NCBI GenBank assembly: GCA_030068145.1
Contig: JAPJBO010000095.1
Location: forward strand, 342,994-406,993
Source: Diplonema papillatum
Taxonomy: Eukaryota > Euglenozoa > Diplonemea > Diplonemida > Diplonemidae
Length of the DNA stretch: 64,000 nucleotides
Reading direction: 5' to 3'
Position numbers and translations under genes: made by a program
Notes under the pieces: model-generated
The model's input: the letters and a program-made list of their open reading frames with translations, nothing else
What the model was told of the DNA's origin: nothing
The model's database searches: none
Shown: positions 1 to 9,035 of the stretch, in pieces
Layout of the letters: every line of letters starts with the position of its first letter
Numbering within the stretch: position 1 is the first letter of the stretch

Positions 1-216
1 GCGAAAAGCGAAAGGGACCGAAGAGAGTGTTTTCAAAGAACTGTGCTGTACTTCTCAGAAAACGCAACTGTGCTCCAAGGAAGGTAAGAGAAGGGGCAGG
101 GTTCGCGTGCTTATTTATGTTTTTTTTGTGTCACCGTCGATCCCGAAGGACGACGTTTTTTTTGTTTTTTTTTGGTGTGCCACAGTCGACCCCGTGGGAC
201 GACAGCAGTATGGTTT
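1..216. other. T-rich gene-free stretch
   Basis: I see no gene. The stretch holds T-runs and, at 184-215, a motif starting CAGTCGACCCCG and ending GACAGCAGTATGG that recurs at 522-553, so the flank of repeat R1 is itself repeated on both sides of R1. Confidence 0.5.
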
Positions 217-491
217 GGTACCAGGGAAAGCCTGCTACACGGGAGCCAAGCTTCACGTGTTCGGCGGTACTGCAGAGCCACGGGCCTACGGGTCAAGTGG
301 CTACCGATTTCCCAAAACTAAAGCATCAAGGCTTGGCGCACCTTGGGGCTTGGCGCTCGCGCTGAACACAAGCTCGTCGAGACGGTCAGCCGCAGGGCAG
401 AGCGGACGGGGTTGTGGCACTGTGCTGCCTCCGACTCAAGCTTTGCAAGCTGTGGTTGACCGTCACGTTCCTGGACCAGGAGCGGCCTTTT
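217..491 (+). repeat. Dispersed repeat R1, copy 1
   Basis: About 275 bp beginning GGTACCAGGGAAAGCC and ending in GACCAGGAGCGGCC. A nearly identical copy lies at 13176-13450 (+), its first 90 bp recur inverted at 9143-9232, and an older, clearly diverged inverted copy lies at 37600-37746. Open frames across it are incidental: the same block in the other copies has different frames intact. Function unknown; an interspersed element or a segmental duplication. Confidence 0.8.
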
Positions 492-650
492 TCTCTCTCT
501 TTTTTTTCTCTCTGTTGTGCAACAGTCGACCCCGCGGGACGACAGCAGTATGGTGGCTTGCGGCCATTTGCATTGTTTGGAACGGAACCTTGAGTGTGAC
601 GCACTTTTTTTGTGTTTCCGACGATCCCGAATGGACGCACAGATTTTCTT
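492..650. other. Gene-free spacer
   Basis: T-rich spacer carrying the second copy of the CAGTCGACCCCG motif (522-553). No coding or RNA feature recognised. Confidence 0.4.
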
Positions 651-752
651 TTTCAGTTGGGGTAGGCGGTTTTTTTTTTTTTTGGCCCATGTCCGCGCGC
701 GCGTAAATTTTTGGAACCCCCCGGAAAAAAAAAACTTTTGCAAAAAAAAAAC
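651..752 (+). repeat. Inverted repeat arm, left (partner 2410-2520)
   Basis: The arm reads GGTAGGCGG, a T-run, GGCCCATGTCCG, an alternating CG run, AAATTT, then two A-runs each followed by CTTTTG. The same modules in the same order are found on the minus strand of 2410-2520. The two arms enclose about 1.7 kb that contains the 30/32-bp minisatellite. They may be ends of one mobile element or two independent copies of a short repeat. Confidence 0.6.
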
Positions 753-1666
753 TTTTGGGATCTGTGCATTGGAACCGGTCGTGAGAGCGACTGCAGGCGT
801 AGTCACGAGCGTGTCCGGCTCGGGAAAAGTCGAAAACCTGTTCATGACACCGATACTTCACGGTGATGCAAATCGCGTAGACGTTGTTTACCTCAGTGTG
901 TATTGACTTTGAAGCCGACTATGCCCGGTGCTGGGTTGGTGCGCTGGGCAAGCAATATCGTGATACTTTGACGTTGGTGCCAATCTAAACAGCAAGATTT
1001 GCGTAGCTTTAGCCAGCTCCTGCTGGACGCAGTCGAAGCACGCGGGATACAAGCACAGCCTCAGCCTCGAAACCGTGCGCGGTTTTACCGGCAAGGCATG
1101 TCGGGGGGTTTTTTTGCCGCTGTGGTGCGATTATCACACAGAACCAGTCCGCGGGCAGTGCACGCGTCTATGCCTTCCGACGCCTGGAGCAGCTACTAGT
1201 AGGGACGTATCTGAGACTCGACTGAGGAGGCATTAAAAGGACGCAGGGCAAGCGATGCGTTCGCGGTGCTTGCGACATAGTGCTTTGCACTTGACCGGCG
1301 GCAATGCTTGTGCCGAGGTATATTTGCGAAGAAAACGGCACTCGGACCGTGACATCGCAATGGGGCATGTCAGAAGAGAGATACAAGATTGACGGACACC
1401 CGCACAATCGACAGTCCTCTGGTTCACTGCTTTATCGTTCGCGGCGTACCCGGCGAACCGCGATCTCGAGTTTAAACCCGAGTGTTTTTTCTCCTGTGGC
1501 ATCGTCTATCCTCTGCAGCCTTCGACTATGGAACTGTTGAACTCTAGACTGCCACCGCAACCCCTCGGACACATCAAGCTCACCACATTCATCTTTGAGC
1601 TCATCGTCCAGGAATTCCACCAACAACGGGCACAAAAGTGCCAACAGCGGACCGGCCAGTAGTATA
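753..1666. other. Gene-free region, nothing recognised
   Basis: Only short open frames without similarity to a protein I know. No tandem repeat and no member of the dispersed families described elsewhere in the window was found here. Confidence 0.4.
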
Positions 1667-1986
1667 GCCGGTACATACGGTGTGAAGCGGTAGGTAGAGC
1701 CGGTACATACGGTGTGAAGCGGTAGGTAGAGCCGGTACATACGGTGTGAAGCGGTAGGTAGAGCCGGTACATACGGTGTGAAGCGGTAGGTAGAGCCGGT
1801 ACATACGGTGTGAAGCGGTTGGTAGAGCCGGTACATACGGTGTGAAGCGGTAGGTAGAGCCGGTACATACGGTGTGAAGCGGTAGGTAGAGCCGGTACAT
1901 ACGGTGTGAAGCGGTAGGTAGAGCCGGTTCATACGGTGTGAAGCGGTAGGTAGAGCCGGTTCATACGGTGTGAAGCGGTAGGTAGA
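1667..1986 (+). repeat. Minisatellite, 32-bp unit, 10 copies
   Basis: Ten head-to-tail units beginning GCCGGTACATACGG and ending GGTAGGTAGA. Two units carry GGTTCATA instead of GGTACATA. The long minus-strand open frame across it (repeating YVPATHRF) exists only because the unit lacks stops. Confidence 0.95.
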
Positions 1987-2396
1987 GCCGGTACATACGG
2001 TGTGAAGCGGTGTGTAGCCCGGTACATACGGTGTGAAGCGGTGTGTAGCCGGTACATACGGTATGAAGCGGTGTGTAGCCGGTACATACGGTGTGAAGCG
2101 GTGTGTAGCCGGTACATACGGTATGAAGCGGTGTGTAGCCGGTACATACGGTATGAAGCGGTGTGTAGCCGGTACATACGGTATGAAGCGGTGTGTAGCC
2201 GGTACATACGGTGTGAAGCGGTGTGTAGCCGGTACATACGGTATGAAGCGGTGTGTAGCCGGTACATACGGTATGAAGCGGTGTGTAGCCGGTACATACG
2301 GTATGAAGCGGTGTGTAGCCGGTACATACGGTATGAAGCGGTGTGTAGCCGGTACATACGGTATGAAGCGGTGTGTAGCCGGTACATACGGTGTGA
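1987..2396 (+). repeat. Minisatellite, 30-bp unit, about 13.5 copies
   Basis: It continues directly from the 32-bp array, but the unit end has changed from TAGGTAGA to TGTGTA, shortening it to 30 bp. Units differ mainly by GTATGAA versus GTGTGAA. The change of unit is abrupt at 2016-2020, so one array grew out of the edge of the other. Confidence 0.95.
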
Positions 2397-2409
2397 CATC
2401 CAGTAGCAG

Positions 2410-2520
2410 AAAGTCTTGTGGCAAAAGTTTTTTTTTTCTGAAAAGTTTTTTTTTTGCGCGCGCGCGCGTAAATTTCTGTGGGCCGACGGACATGGGCCAA
2501 AAAAAAAAAAACCGCCTACC
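2410..2520 (-). repeat. Inverted repeat arm, right (partner 651-752)
   Basis: The minus strand repeats the module order of 651-752: GGTAGGCGG, T-run, GGCCCATGTCCG, CG run, two homopolymer/CTTTT modules. A short GA microsatellite (2530-2553) follows. Confidence 0.6.
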
Positions 2521-2600
2521 CTTGTGGAAGAAAAAGAGAGAGAGAGAGAGAGACGAGAAAAATACTTTTTGCGGTGTTGGCGATTGGCGGGGGGAGAGGG

Positions 2601-2782
2601 GGATTGCAAGAACGTGCTTGGAATGGGGATGTGCTCAACACCGCACTGGTCCCGTCTGCGCCGTGGTTTCGGTCCTTTAAGCCACGGACACATAAGGCGG
2701 ACCATCGTCAGCGCGGAACTTGCGTGTCTGCAGACAGGACAGCGGTGTGAGTCTGGTTTGTCAGGCGGCTGTTCGTAGCTCG
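2601..2782 (+). repeat. Dispersed repeat R2, copy 1
   Basis: About 180 bp starting GGATTGCAAGAACGTGC and ending GGCTGTTCGTAGCTCG. Other copies: 14421-14592, 40612-40790, 58921-59094 (near full length) and 39197-39240, 39845-39906, 54805-54902 (partial), all on the plus strand. No coding capacity and no TIR seen; probably a SINE or non-autonomous element. Confidence 0.85.
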
Positions 2783-2898
2783 ACACAGCCAGGACCACCC
2801 GTGCTACTAGAGCACAGGCGAATCCGTCACGGGGAGAAAGCCCTACAACCGTGTCTGAGCAATCAGAGGGGGAGGGTCGTTGTATAATGGTCTAGCTT

Positions 2899-3085
2899 CG
2901 CGTTCGCTTGAAACTCCGGGGGTTTCAAGTCTCCGGGTGACCTTCGTCAATATGGGAAGATACTTTTTGTGCTCTGAGTGTCGTAAGAGTGGTGGTTACA
3001 CGAGGTAAGAGGACCGGTGGGTACCTTGGTTGTTGGTCATTGTCGGTTTCGGCCATTATCCACATACCATGCAGGGTCAAAACCT
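2899..3085 (+). repeat. Repeat F core plus flank (copy pair with 28807-28990)
   Basis: It begins GTTCGCTTGAAACTCCGG, continues with a GTCTCCGGGTGACC core and then about 130 bp (GTGCTCTGAGTGTCGTA...TTTCGGCCATT) that matches 28860-28990 closely. The core alone recurs in both orientations at many other places. Function unknown. Confidence 0.75.
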
Positions 3086-3186
3086 TGTGTCTTTTTAAAA
3101 CGCTGCATTTTCAGAGGGTTTTCGGAGTGGAACTGTATTCCACGTGGGAGGCACCCCCCCTCTAGAAAACCCCCAAGTGTAAACCT

Positions 3187-3320
3187 GTTGTTGAACGCTT
3201 ACGCCCGCCACTGAACCCAGATTTACCTGTATTTCGTGTGGGCTACAGCACATTTACCTCCTTTGATCTATCGCAACTGGCAGTCTCCTCAAGCATTTCC
3301 TACAAAGCAGGTGCTTATAC
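3187..3320 (+). repeat. SINE-A 3' part
   Basis: It holds the tail of family SINE-A, from GTTGAACGCTTACGCCCGCC to GCAGGTGCTTATAC, followed by an A-rich stretch. The usual 5' head (ATACTCGAGGG) is replaced by unrelated sequence. Confidence 0.85.
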
Positions 3321-3518
3321 GAAGAAAAATATCGAAAACGTCACAATTTCGTTCCAGAGAAGCTTTCGGGCAGGTAGCCCCCCTCACTTGGTTAATCTGT
3401 TGATCACACCGTTGGTGCTGTCATCGATCCCCCTCGAAGAGACGAGCAACGTGGTGTCCTTGCGACTTTTGTTTGTTTTGAAAAAAATTGTTGGTGAAGG
3501 CGCTCGGCTGTTTGTAAA

Positions 3519-3552
3519 AAAAAAAATATATATATATATATAAAAAAAAAAA
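3519..3552. repeat. (TA)n flanked by A-runs
   Basis: A10, about nine TA units and another A10. Simple sequence. Confidence 0.95.
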
Positions 3553-3720
3553 CAGGCAGGCGCTTCGTGTTTGTTTGCGCGTGCCGGTTGGTCGTTTCTA
3601 GTTGGATTCACCCTGTTTCGTCTTGTTTCAGAACCCGGATCAACCACCAAAACACACCGGCTGCGCCTCTTCTTGCAGGGCAATCTGCAAGAATGTTAGG
3701 AATATTACCCCCGCGAGTAG
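3553..3720 (+). repeat. Diverged copy of the 58.6-58.9 kb repeat unit
   Basis: It shares GGCGCTTCGT, GCGTGCCGG, GATCAACCACCAAAACAC and GCAAGAATGTTAGG in order with the tandem pair at 58562-58902, including a decayed form of the short hairpin element there. Confidence 0.6.
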
Positions 3721-3775
3721 GCGAAAGAAGGTTGAAGTATGGCTAAAGCTAAAGTGGTGTCACAAGAAAGGGAAC

Positions 3776-3905
3776 TTAGGGTTTTCGTTGACCGCACTAC
3801 ACCTGAACCCAGATCTTGGACGTGGTTTCAGGTGGGTAAACTGGCCATGATTATGATCAAAACGGACCTACTCGGGCGGTTCAATTTCCTCACACATTGC
3901 ATGCG
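3776..3905 (+). repeat. SINE-E copy
   Basis: It shares GTTTTCGTTGACCGCACTAC, CGGGCGGTTCA and TTTCCTCACACATT with 6893-7010. Related but more distant copies at 33588-33775, 34060-34200 and 42600-42745 share TTTCGTTGAACGC and CATTTCCTCCAACAT. Confidence 0.65.
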
Positions 3906-4149
3906 GGCAATAATCAAAAACAAAAGACTGTGCCGGCAGCAGGTTCACTCTCTCTTCACGGGGGTGTTGGCGGGACATCTCAGCAGCAGGAATGTGCCGA
4001 TTATTTGGGTGTGATTGCGTGTGAGTGCGGGGGGGTCGCGATTGTCGCTTTGCGACGCAAATTGACTCGAAGAAAAGCGTGGTTCTTGTTTTATTAGTTT
4101 ACTTGCTTGTTGCCGACAACATATTGTGGTTGAGGTGTCATTCAGATGT

Positions 4150-4670
4150 ACATCTAAAGCCGCCCCCGTCAAACTTTGTTAACCCCTTACCGACCAGCGA
4201 ACTCCACAAGGGTCGTTACATTGACCATTTTTACATATGCCGGAAAGTTAGGATGGGAATGTTCCCGCCCTTGAACCTCGGAAATCCCGCTCCCCAGCGT
4301 TTTATTTTGTGGACCCAGGAAGCTAATTCCGCTCTGAAGAGCGAGGGCTATGAAGCCTATGTCCCACTGGGGCACGTGTCAGAATACCTCGACGCGGTGC
4401 TCGGCGAGTGTGCGCAGGTTTCTATCAGGTAGAGATCCCACCCGAGTCAAGAAAGCATTTTTCGTTTCGTCGACGACTCGGGGACCTGGTACGAAATGAA
4501 TCGGTTGCCAATGGGCCACAGCTGTGCACCAGAGATCATGCACACACCGACATCGGTATTGGCCGCGGATTGCTGCCTTTGTTGCTCCAGAGCACGCGGC
4601 AAAGGACGTGGGTCCTCGAGGGGTCGACGAGGTGCCGACCTGACATGACCAGGATGTAGACCCTAAACCC
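4150..4670 (+). pseudogene. Reverse transcriptase relic, possibly tyrosine-recombinase type (Ngaro/VIPER/DIRS-like)
   Basis: Broken coding sequence spread over three plus-strand frames. One frame (about 4190-4430) reads a segment with VPLGHVSEYLDAVLGE; the next (4405-4475) reads CAGFYQVEIPPESRKHF; the third (4470-4560) reads RLPMGHSCAPEIMHTPTSVL. In RTs of this kind an F-x-Q-x-x-[IV]-x-P-x-x-[RK]-x-x-F-x-F stretch, a G-x-x-Y-x-x-x-R-L-P-M-G stretch and a P-E-I-M helix follow one another before the catalytic YxDD box, which is not present here. The match to YR retroelements rests on this recalled pattern. Truncated at both ends and frameshifted at least twice; not functional. Confidence 0.6.
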
Positions 4671-4704
4671 CGGAAGAAAGTCGAGGTGCCGTCGGTAAGG
4701 GGTT

Positions 4705-4845
4705 AAGCGTTGAGTTCTGTAAAGCAAGTGCCATGGCAGGCGAGCACTGTTTAGCACCGGGGAACTTTTAAGTACATGAACCACGTGGAATAGCATGCAC
4801 TTGTTAAGCAGCGGCTGCCAAAACTTGCCGTGACGCCTATTGGAT
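4705..4845 (+). repeat. Repeat G, diverged copy
   Basis: It contains AAGTACATGAACCACGTGGA, TAGCATGCACT and CAGCGGCTGCCAAAAC, the signature of repeat G (14872-14965, 30318-30411, 32436-32530), with an internal partial duplication. It follows directly on the RT relic. Confidence 0.65.
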
Positions 4846-4989
4846 GCAAGGTAAAGGAGAAGGTTGAAACATGCTTTAAGTCGGTCCATCCCTTCCTGAT
4901 AGACCATCCTGCGCCGTGATAATTTGAGGTTAGCATGCAGAACATCTGTAGCGATGGCCTGTATTAGTCACCACGTGACTGCCTCTTCG

Positions 4990-5275
4990 ATCGTACCGTA
5001 TCCGGCGTCCTCCAAGGGGACACATTGCTGTTCAACCTTGTGATCGATGCGATCATGATAGAAGTTGAGGGGGTGGACATTCCGAACGCGGGCGTGTGCT
5101 TTGGTCCTGTGGACGATGGCATATCCGCCTAAAGCACCTTGAATTTGTCGATGACATTGTTCTATTAGCCCGATCCGCAGCAGCAGCCAGTGTGCTCCTG
5201 CACAAGCTCACTGCGGCAGGTAGTCGTCCTGGGTTCGCCAGATGTACGTACCGTAACTCTGGGGCCTCCCTCCGC
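4990..5275 (+). pseudogene. LINE reverse transcriptase fragment (part 1)
   Basis: It matches, in the opposite orientation, the LINE at 55.8-56.9 kb. The block translates to GVLQGDT-like sequence, DAIM, LKHLEFVDDIVLLARSA (the F-x-DD catalytic box) and VLLHKLTAA. A segment is deleted right after this, joining it to sequence from about 56380 of the other copy. No open frame spans it; dead copy. Confidence 0.8.
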
Positions 5276-5605
5276 TGCTGCATCCCACAGTGCATGTACA
5301 CCATCAGAGTACTGTGCATCCACAGCACAGCGCCTCTACTGGTGACCACGAGTACTGTGCATCCACAGCACGAGCTCCTCTAGTACCTACACCGAGTACT
5401 GCACCACGCAGCACGAGCTCATCCTCTAGTGCATCAGCTACGTAGCTACGTAGTATCCTCTACCGGCTGTAGGATGGTATGTGGTATCCACCACACACAG
5501 TCCTCGTAGCATACGTAAAGCCAGTAGTATCCTCTACGGGTGTACTGTGGTGTGCATGCACAGCGCATCAGTGCCAACGGGTGCACAGCGTAGTGAGGTC
5601 ATGGT
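5276..5605. repeat. Palindrome-rich insert inside the LINE fragment
   Basis: It is built of repeated AGTACTGTGCATCCACAGCA and GAGCTCCTCTAGT-like words and self-complementary words such as AGCTACGTAGCTACGTAGT. It separates the two LINE blocks (4990-5275 and 5606-5670) and has no counterpart in the 56-kb copy, so it was inserted or expanded there. Confidence 0.6.
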
Positions 5606-5670
5606 GAGGTTCCGGACTACAAATACCTCGGCTCCATGCTCGTGGACAGCAGAGCGGATTTACTACGTGC
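5606..5670 (+). pseudogene. LINE reverse transcriptase fragment (part 2)
   Basis: It codes for PDYKYLGSMLVDSRADF-like sequence, which follows the RT palm in the copy at 55.8-56.9 kb, and so resumes the same LINE after the palindromic insert. Confidence 0.75.
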
Positions 5671-5836
5671 TACCGTTGCAGCTCCAAGCAATTCTATGAA
5701 GCACCAGGGGGAATTCTGCTTACTGGTCTGCCTGCGCCTTGTGTTCGCTGACGTAAAGTCTGCGGGATATTTCTTGGTGCAATGAGTGCAAGAAAGACCG
5801 TTTTTTTCTTCCCGTCCAACGCAGGCCTTCCGTTCA

Positions 5837-5935
5837 GCATGCTGAACGTACTGCTTTCAGCACACTAATTTTCTTAGTGTGATTTCAGTACGTGTACACG
5901 TGCTGAAATCAGTACGTTATCAGCACGTACTATCT
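5837..5935. repeat. Cluster of short palindromes
   Basis: CACACTAA pairs with TTAGTGTG, and TTTCAG-TACGTG-TACACGTG-CTGAAA is self-complementary. The word TCAGCACGTAC/GTACGT recurs. Strong cruciform potential; no known family. Confidence 0.6.
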
Positions 5936-6287
5936 GTTCTGCAGTCATCTGGGGAATCAACCGCAGTACCGGGGATTCCGGTCGGCCGATCCTGCTGTTG
6001 CTTACCGCCGCGACACTGGAGGGTTGAGGCCGGAGAGGAGGCAGAGGCAAAAGACATGCAACACTGGCACTATGCTCTGTTTCTGTTTGCCTGACCCTAC
6101 TGATTTTCAGTAGGTATTCAGCTCGAAGACAAAAGAGCTGCGTAAGCCCTGGTCCAACGACACCCTGGTTCTTGGGTGGCGTGACGACTGCGCGGCAGCA
6201 CTCCCGCAGTGGCAATGTAAAAAGGATGGACACGGTAGACCATGCACTATGCAGAGAGGGGGGTGGGTCGGCTTATTTTAGTGTTTA

Positions 6288-6461
6288 CCACCCTCCCCCG
6301 TGCTTAAGATGGATAGCCAAACCCCCTTGAATACGATAGCCAAACCCCCTTGATTAAGATGGATAGCCAAACCCCCTTGATTAAGATGGATAGCCAAACC
6401 CCCTTGATTGAGATGGATAACGGGCGAGAAGGCCAATCCATCTTAAACACCGGGGGGTCGG
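6288..6461. mobile_element. TA-flanked palindromic element, 174 bp
   Basis: The left end is CCACCCTCCCCCGTG followed by CTTAAGATGG; the right end is CCATCTTAAACACC followed by GGGGGGTCGG, so the ends are imperfect inverted repeats of about 25 bp. TA lies directly outside each end (6286-6287 and 6462-6463). The interior is a 27-bp tandem repeat (GATGGATAGCCAAACCCCC). An empty version of the site, with one TA, is present on the minus strand at 26870-26905. No ORF; non-autonomous, Tc1/mariner-like target choice. Confidence 0.75.
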
Positions 6462-6463
6462 TA

Positions 6464-6652
6464 TTGTGGTTTAGAGGTTCGGTGTTTTTCACCTTTGAGG
6501 CTGTGAGGCGCGGTAGTATGCGGTAGCAGGTATGATTATACACTTTAACTACGGCTAGCCATGTTTGTAAGTGTTGCGACCGACACCAAGAAGAAATTCG
6601 CTTTGAATTTAGTCTTGGGCCCCCCACGCGCATGGAGACAAGCAAAACAACG
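6464..6652 (+). repeat. Repeat F, copy with TA element at its edge
   Basis: It runs from TTGTGGTTTAGAGGTTCGG through GGCTAGCCATGTTTG and GTTGCGACCGACACCAAG to CTTGGGCCCCCCACGCG. Inverted near-copies are at 26185-26345 and 26718-26900, more distant ones at 28267-28480 and 51270-51440. No protein; may be an ncRNA-derived repeat. Confidence 0.75.
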
Positions 6653-6892
6653 GGCGACAATCAGTGTCGACTGTGTTAATGACGGGGTGCGGGAGTGAGA
6701 AAAAGGGAAAAAGTCCTTGCTCTGCGCTTTTTTGCGCTGCATCAACTCTTCACCGCAGAAGCCCGAAAGGTTGTGTTTTGATTGTGCGAACTGAAACCTG
6801 CCTGTTGCATGTGATACGCAGCCAATTACAGATCTAGTTTATGATGCCAACAAATTTGTAAGCCCGGGGAACCGAGTTTCCCAACCGAAAAA

Positions 6893-7010
6893 TCCGGTTT
6901 TCGTTGACCGCACTACCCTGCACCCAAATCCTGGACGCGCAATCGTGATCGGAAGGGACCTACACACGGGCGGTTCAGTTTCCTCACACATTTGCATGTG
7001 GTTAAAAAAA
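6893..7010 (+). repeat. SINE-E copy
   Basis: It shares TTTTCGTTGACCGCACTAC and GGGCGGTTCAGTTTCCTCAC with 3776-3905 and ends in an A13 run, as expected of a retroposed copy. Confidence 0.65.
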
Positions 7011-7145
7011 AAAAAAACTCGCTTGCAAGCCGGGAGGACACATGCAGCGCTGCTGCTCCTTCACACGTACAGGGAGGCCTTTCTGTGCACAAGTTACGAC
7101 CCACCGTTGTCTCGCACACCCCGACGGAGTAGCTTGGCTCCGCAA

Positions 7146-7372
7146 AGTGTGGTTTCGTTGCATTAGTGTGTGGGCCTTTGAAGCGTGGATGATGCCTCTC
7201 GCGCTGCTCCCCTTGCGGTTCCTGGCTCATGCCAAAGCGCCGCCGCCCGGGTTAAGGGGTTGCGGCATCAGGCGTGGGCCAGGGCCAGGGAGGCTATTCG
7301 GAGGATTTGTTGCACTAGTGTGATTGTCAGGCCTTCGACTACCCTGAGCAACGCACCATTAAGTGTAAGTTC
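7146..7372 (+). repeat. Repeat M, RNase H retroelement flank without its core
   Basis: 7146-7300 matches 22095-22252 and 7305-7372 matches 23578-23640, the two sides of the RNase H retroelement fragment; the roughly 1.3 kb between them is missing here. It contains GTGTGGGCCTTTGAA and TGTGATTGTCAGGCCTTCG. Probably a deletion derivative. Confidence 0.7.
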
Positions 7373-7850
7373 GACCAACCAATCGCCTGCGCCACAAGGC
7401 GCGAACATGCCCAAACCGAATTTCTGGCGGGAGCCCTGGATTTGAGCTCGAAGCAAACGTTTACGTTTACTCATTTAGGAGTAAACGCGTTGGCCAAGCG
7501 TTTACTGCAGTCTCTGCCTTAGACGGGGGCGGGGTTGTTTTTCCGCAACAAAACTACGCATTTCTTTGCGCATTCCTTTTTCTGATACATTTTTCAACAA
7601 ACCTACGCGCTTTTCTTCGCACAACAATGCATCAGGAGACCTTTTTAGTGTGGGTCGCTGTCTAACCCGCGTTGATCAAGGCTTTTGCTGGTTTCTGCTT
7701 TGCCTTCGCAGCATCCTGCACTTCAGTGCTTTTCGGGTTCTGAACCTGAACAGCAAGTGCTTCAATGCTCAACAGCAGAAAGAACGTGAACGTGCCAGGC
7801 TGGAAGCCTTCCCGTATCGAGGAAGAGAAGACACAGTCCCCTGCTAGTTG
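7373..7850. other. Gene-free stretch
   Basis: No supported gene. A short self-complementary block around 7454-7500 contains several ACGTTTAC/GTAAACG words (the word CGTTTAC also occurs at 39430-39460). Confidence 0.35.
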
Positions 7851-8329
7851 CACGGTGAGGTCCAGCCTCAGAAGCGGGAGCTAAAGAGGGCGTACACCCG
7901 AAAAGCGGGTGCGCTACAACCAAAACGCGTGTAAATCCACACCCGAAAAGCGGGTGCGCTACAACCAAAACGCGTGTGAATCCACACCCGAAAAGCGGGT
8001 GCGCTACAACCAAAACGCGTGTGAATCCACACCCGAAAAGCGGGTGCGCTACAACCAAAACGCGTGTGAATCCACACCCGAAAAGCGGGTGCGCTACAAC
8101 CAAAACGCGTGTAAATCCACACCCGAAAAGCGGGTGCGCTACAACCAAAACGCGTGTAAATCCACACCCGAAAAGCGGGTGCGCTACAACCAAAACGCGT
8201 GTGAATCCACACCCGAAAAGCGGGTGCGCTACAACCAAAACGCGTGTAAGTCCACACCCGAAAAGCGGGTGTGACACCCGCTTTTTTAACTCCAGCTTTA
8301 ACTCCAGCCCCTGAGGCTGGACCCCACCG
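7851..8329. mobile_element. TIR element with 45-bp internal minisatellite
   Basis: Terminal inverted repeats of about 36 bp: CACGGTGAGGTCCAGCCTCA on the left and TGAGGCTGGACCCCACCGTG on the right, continuing inward with GGAGCTAAAG and its partner CTTTAACTCC. The interior is about 8.5 copies of a 45-bp unit that itself holds the palindrome ACCCGAAAAGCGGGT. No transposase. A short relative without the array lies at 40192-40330. Confidence 0.75.
7897..8275 (+). repeat. Minisatellite, 45-bp unit
   Basis: Unit ACCCGAAAAGCGGGTGCGCT followed by ACAACCAAAACGCGTGTGAATCCAC. Copies differ almost only at GTGAATCC/GTAAATCC/GTAAGTCC. Perfectly adjacent units, so not a CRISPR array. Confidence 0.95.
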
Positions 8330-8379
8330 TGTGGGGGGTGTATTGCTGTCTCGCTAAGACCCAGGGACCTTGGACGAAA

Positions 8380-8456
8380 ACAGCCCCGATTGATTGAAGG
8401 GTGAGCTGCTGACACTTGAGTGACCCGCACTGTTCTGTGACAGCGGCCAGCGCGCA
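8380..8456 (-). repeat. Repeat matched inverted at 25698-25770
   Basis: The minus strand reads GGCCGCTGTCACAGAACAGTG, then CACTCAAGTGTCAGC and TTCAATCAATCGG, as does the plus strand at 25698-25770. Confidence 0.75.
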
Positions 8457-8589
8457 CCATCTTTTCATGTTAATTAAAAAAACATTGTTTGGTAAAAAAG
8501 AAATTTCCCCGGCCAACCACGTGTAGACCGACAGTCTAAATCTGCAACGTAAAAGAAACCGGGGGTTCTACAGTCTCCGGATGACCTTG

Positions 8590-8700
8590 TTTTGTGCTTT
8601 TTTTTTTTTTTTTCCCGACGACAACTAGTGTCAGACTAGCCTACCCGAAGGCAGTTGATTCCTTTAGGCAAGATTTCTCTACCGGCGGAAGTTGTTTGGG
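8590..8700 (+). repeat. Short repeat shared with 13550-13650
   Basis: Both copies have a homopolymer run, then AGTGTCAGACT, GATTC, and TTTCTCTACC followed by GGAGTTG-like sequence. Origin unknown. Confidence 0.5.
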
Positions 8701-8754
8701 TTAACGTCTTTTTTTTTTTTTGTTTGCTGGCACGGGCCATGGTTCTGGAAAAAA

Positions 8755-8790
8755 GAGAGAGTGAGAGAGAGGGAGAGAGAGAGACGACTT
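8755..8790. repeat. GA microsatellite
   Basis: Interrupted (GA)n run. Confidence 0.9.
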
Positions 8791-8878
8791 ACAGTGCAGG
8801 GACCATCTCTCTGGGGAGCATCCGGTCGCCACACTGCTACCAAAAATAACTCTGCGTTCGCTAGAAGAATGCCGACGC

Positions 8879-9035
8879 GCAACGGGCGGAGTGCAGACCG
8901 GGATCGTCAACCAACCGCCCGACAGCGGCTGCAGCGGCGGCAGCAACAGCCGCAGCGACATCGACAGCGGCGACGTCGCGACGTCGCGAGAACGCACGGA
9001 AGGACCCGCGGCACAGCACCAGTCCATTCCCCACG
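8879..9035 (+). pseudogene. Fragment of the RNase H retroelement C-terminal region
   Basis: Plus-strand sequence equals, with small differences, the minus strand of 22340-22510: RPGSSTNRP, an Ala-rich run and EGPAAQHQSIPHAGG. A tail fragment of the element whose RNase H domain is at 22.9-23.4 kb. Confidence 0.75.

Noticed and set aside
1432-2798. Minus-strand frames repeating YVPATHRF or RLHTASYR
   Set aside because: Translation of the 30/32-bp minisatellites; no domain or start context on either side.
7897-8275. CRISPR-like appearance of the 45-bp palindromic repeat
   Set aside because: The units are contiguous with no unique spacers, no cas genes, and the context is eukaryotic.
7762-8460. 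232-codon minus-strand frame repeating HPLFGCGFTRVLVVA
   Set aside because: Translation of the 45-bp array inside a TIR element; all frames are open in the unit.
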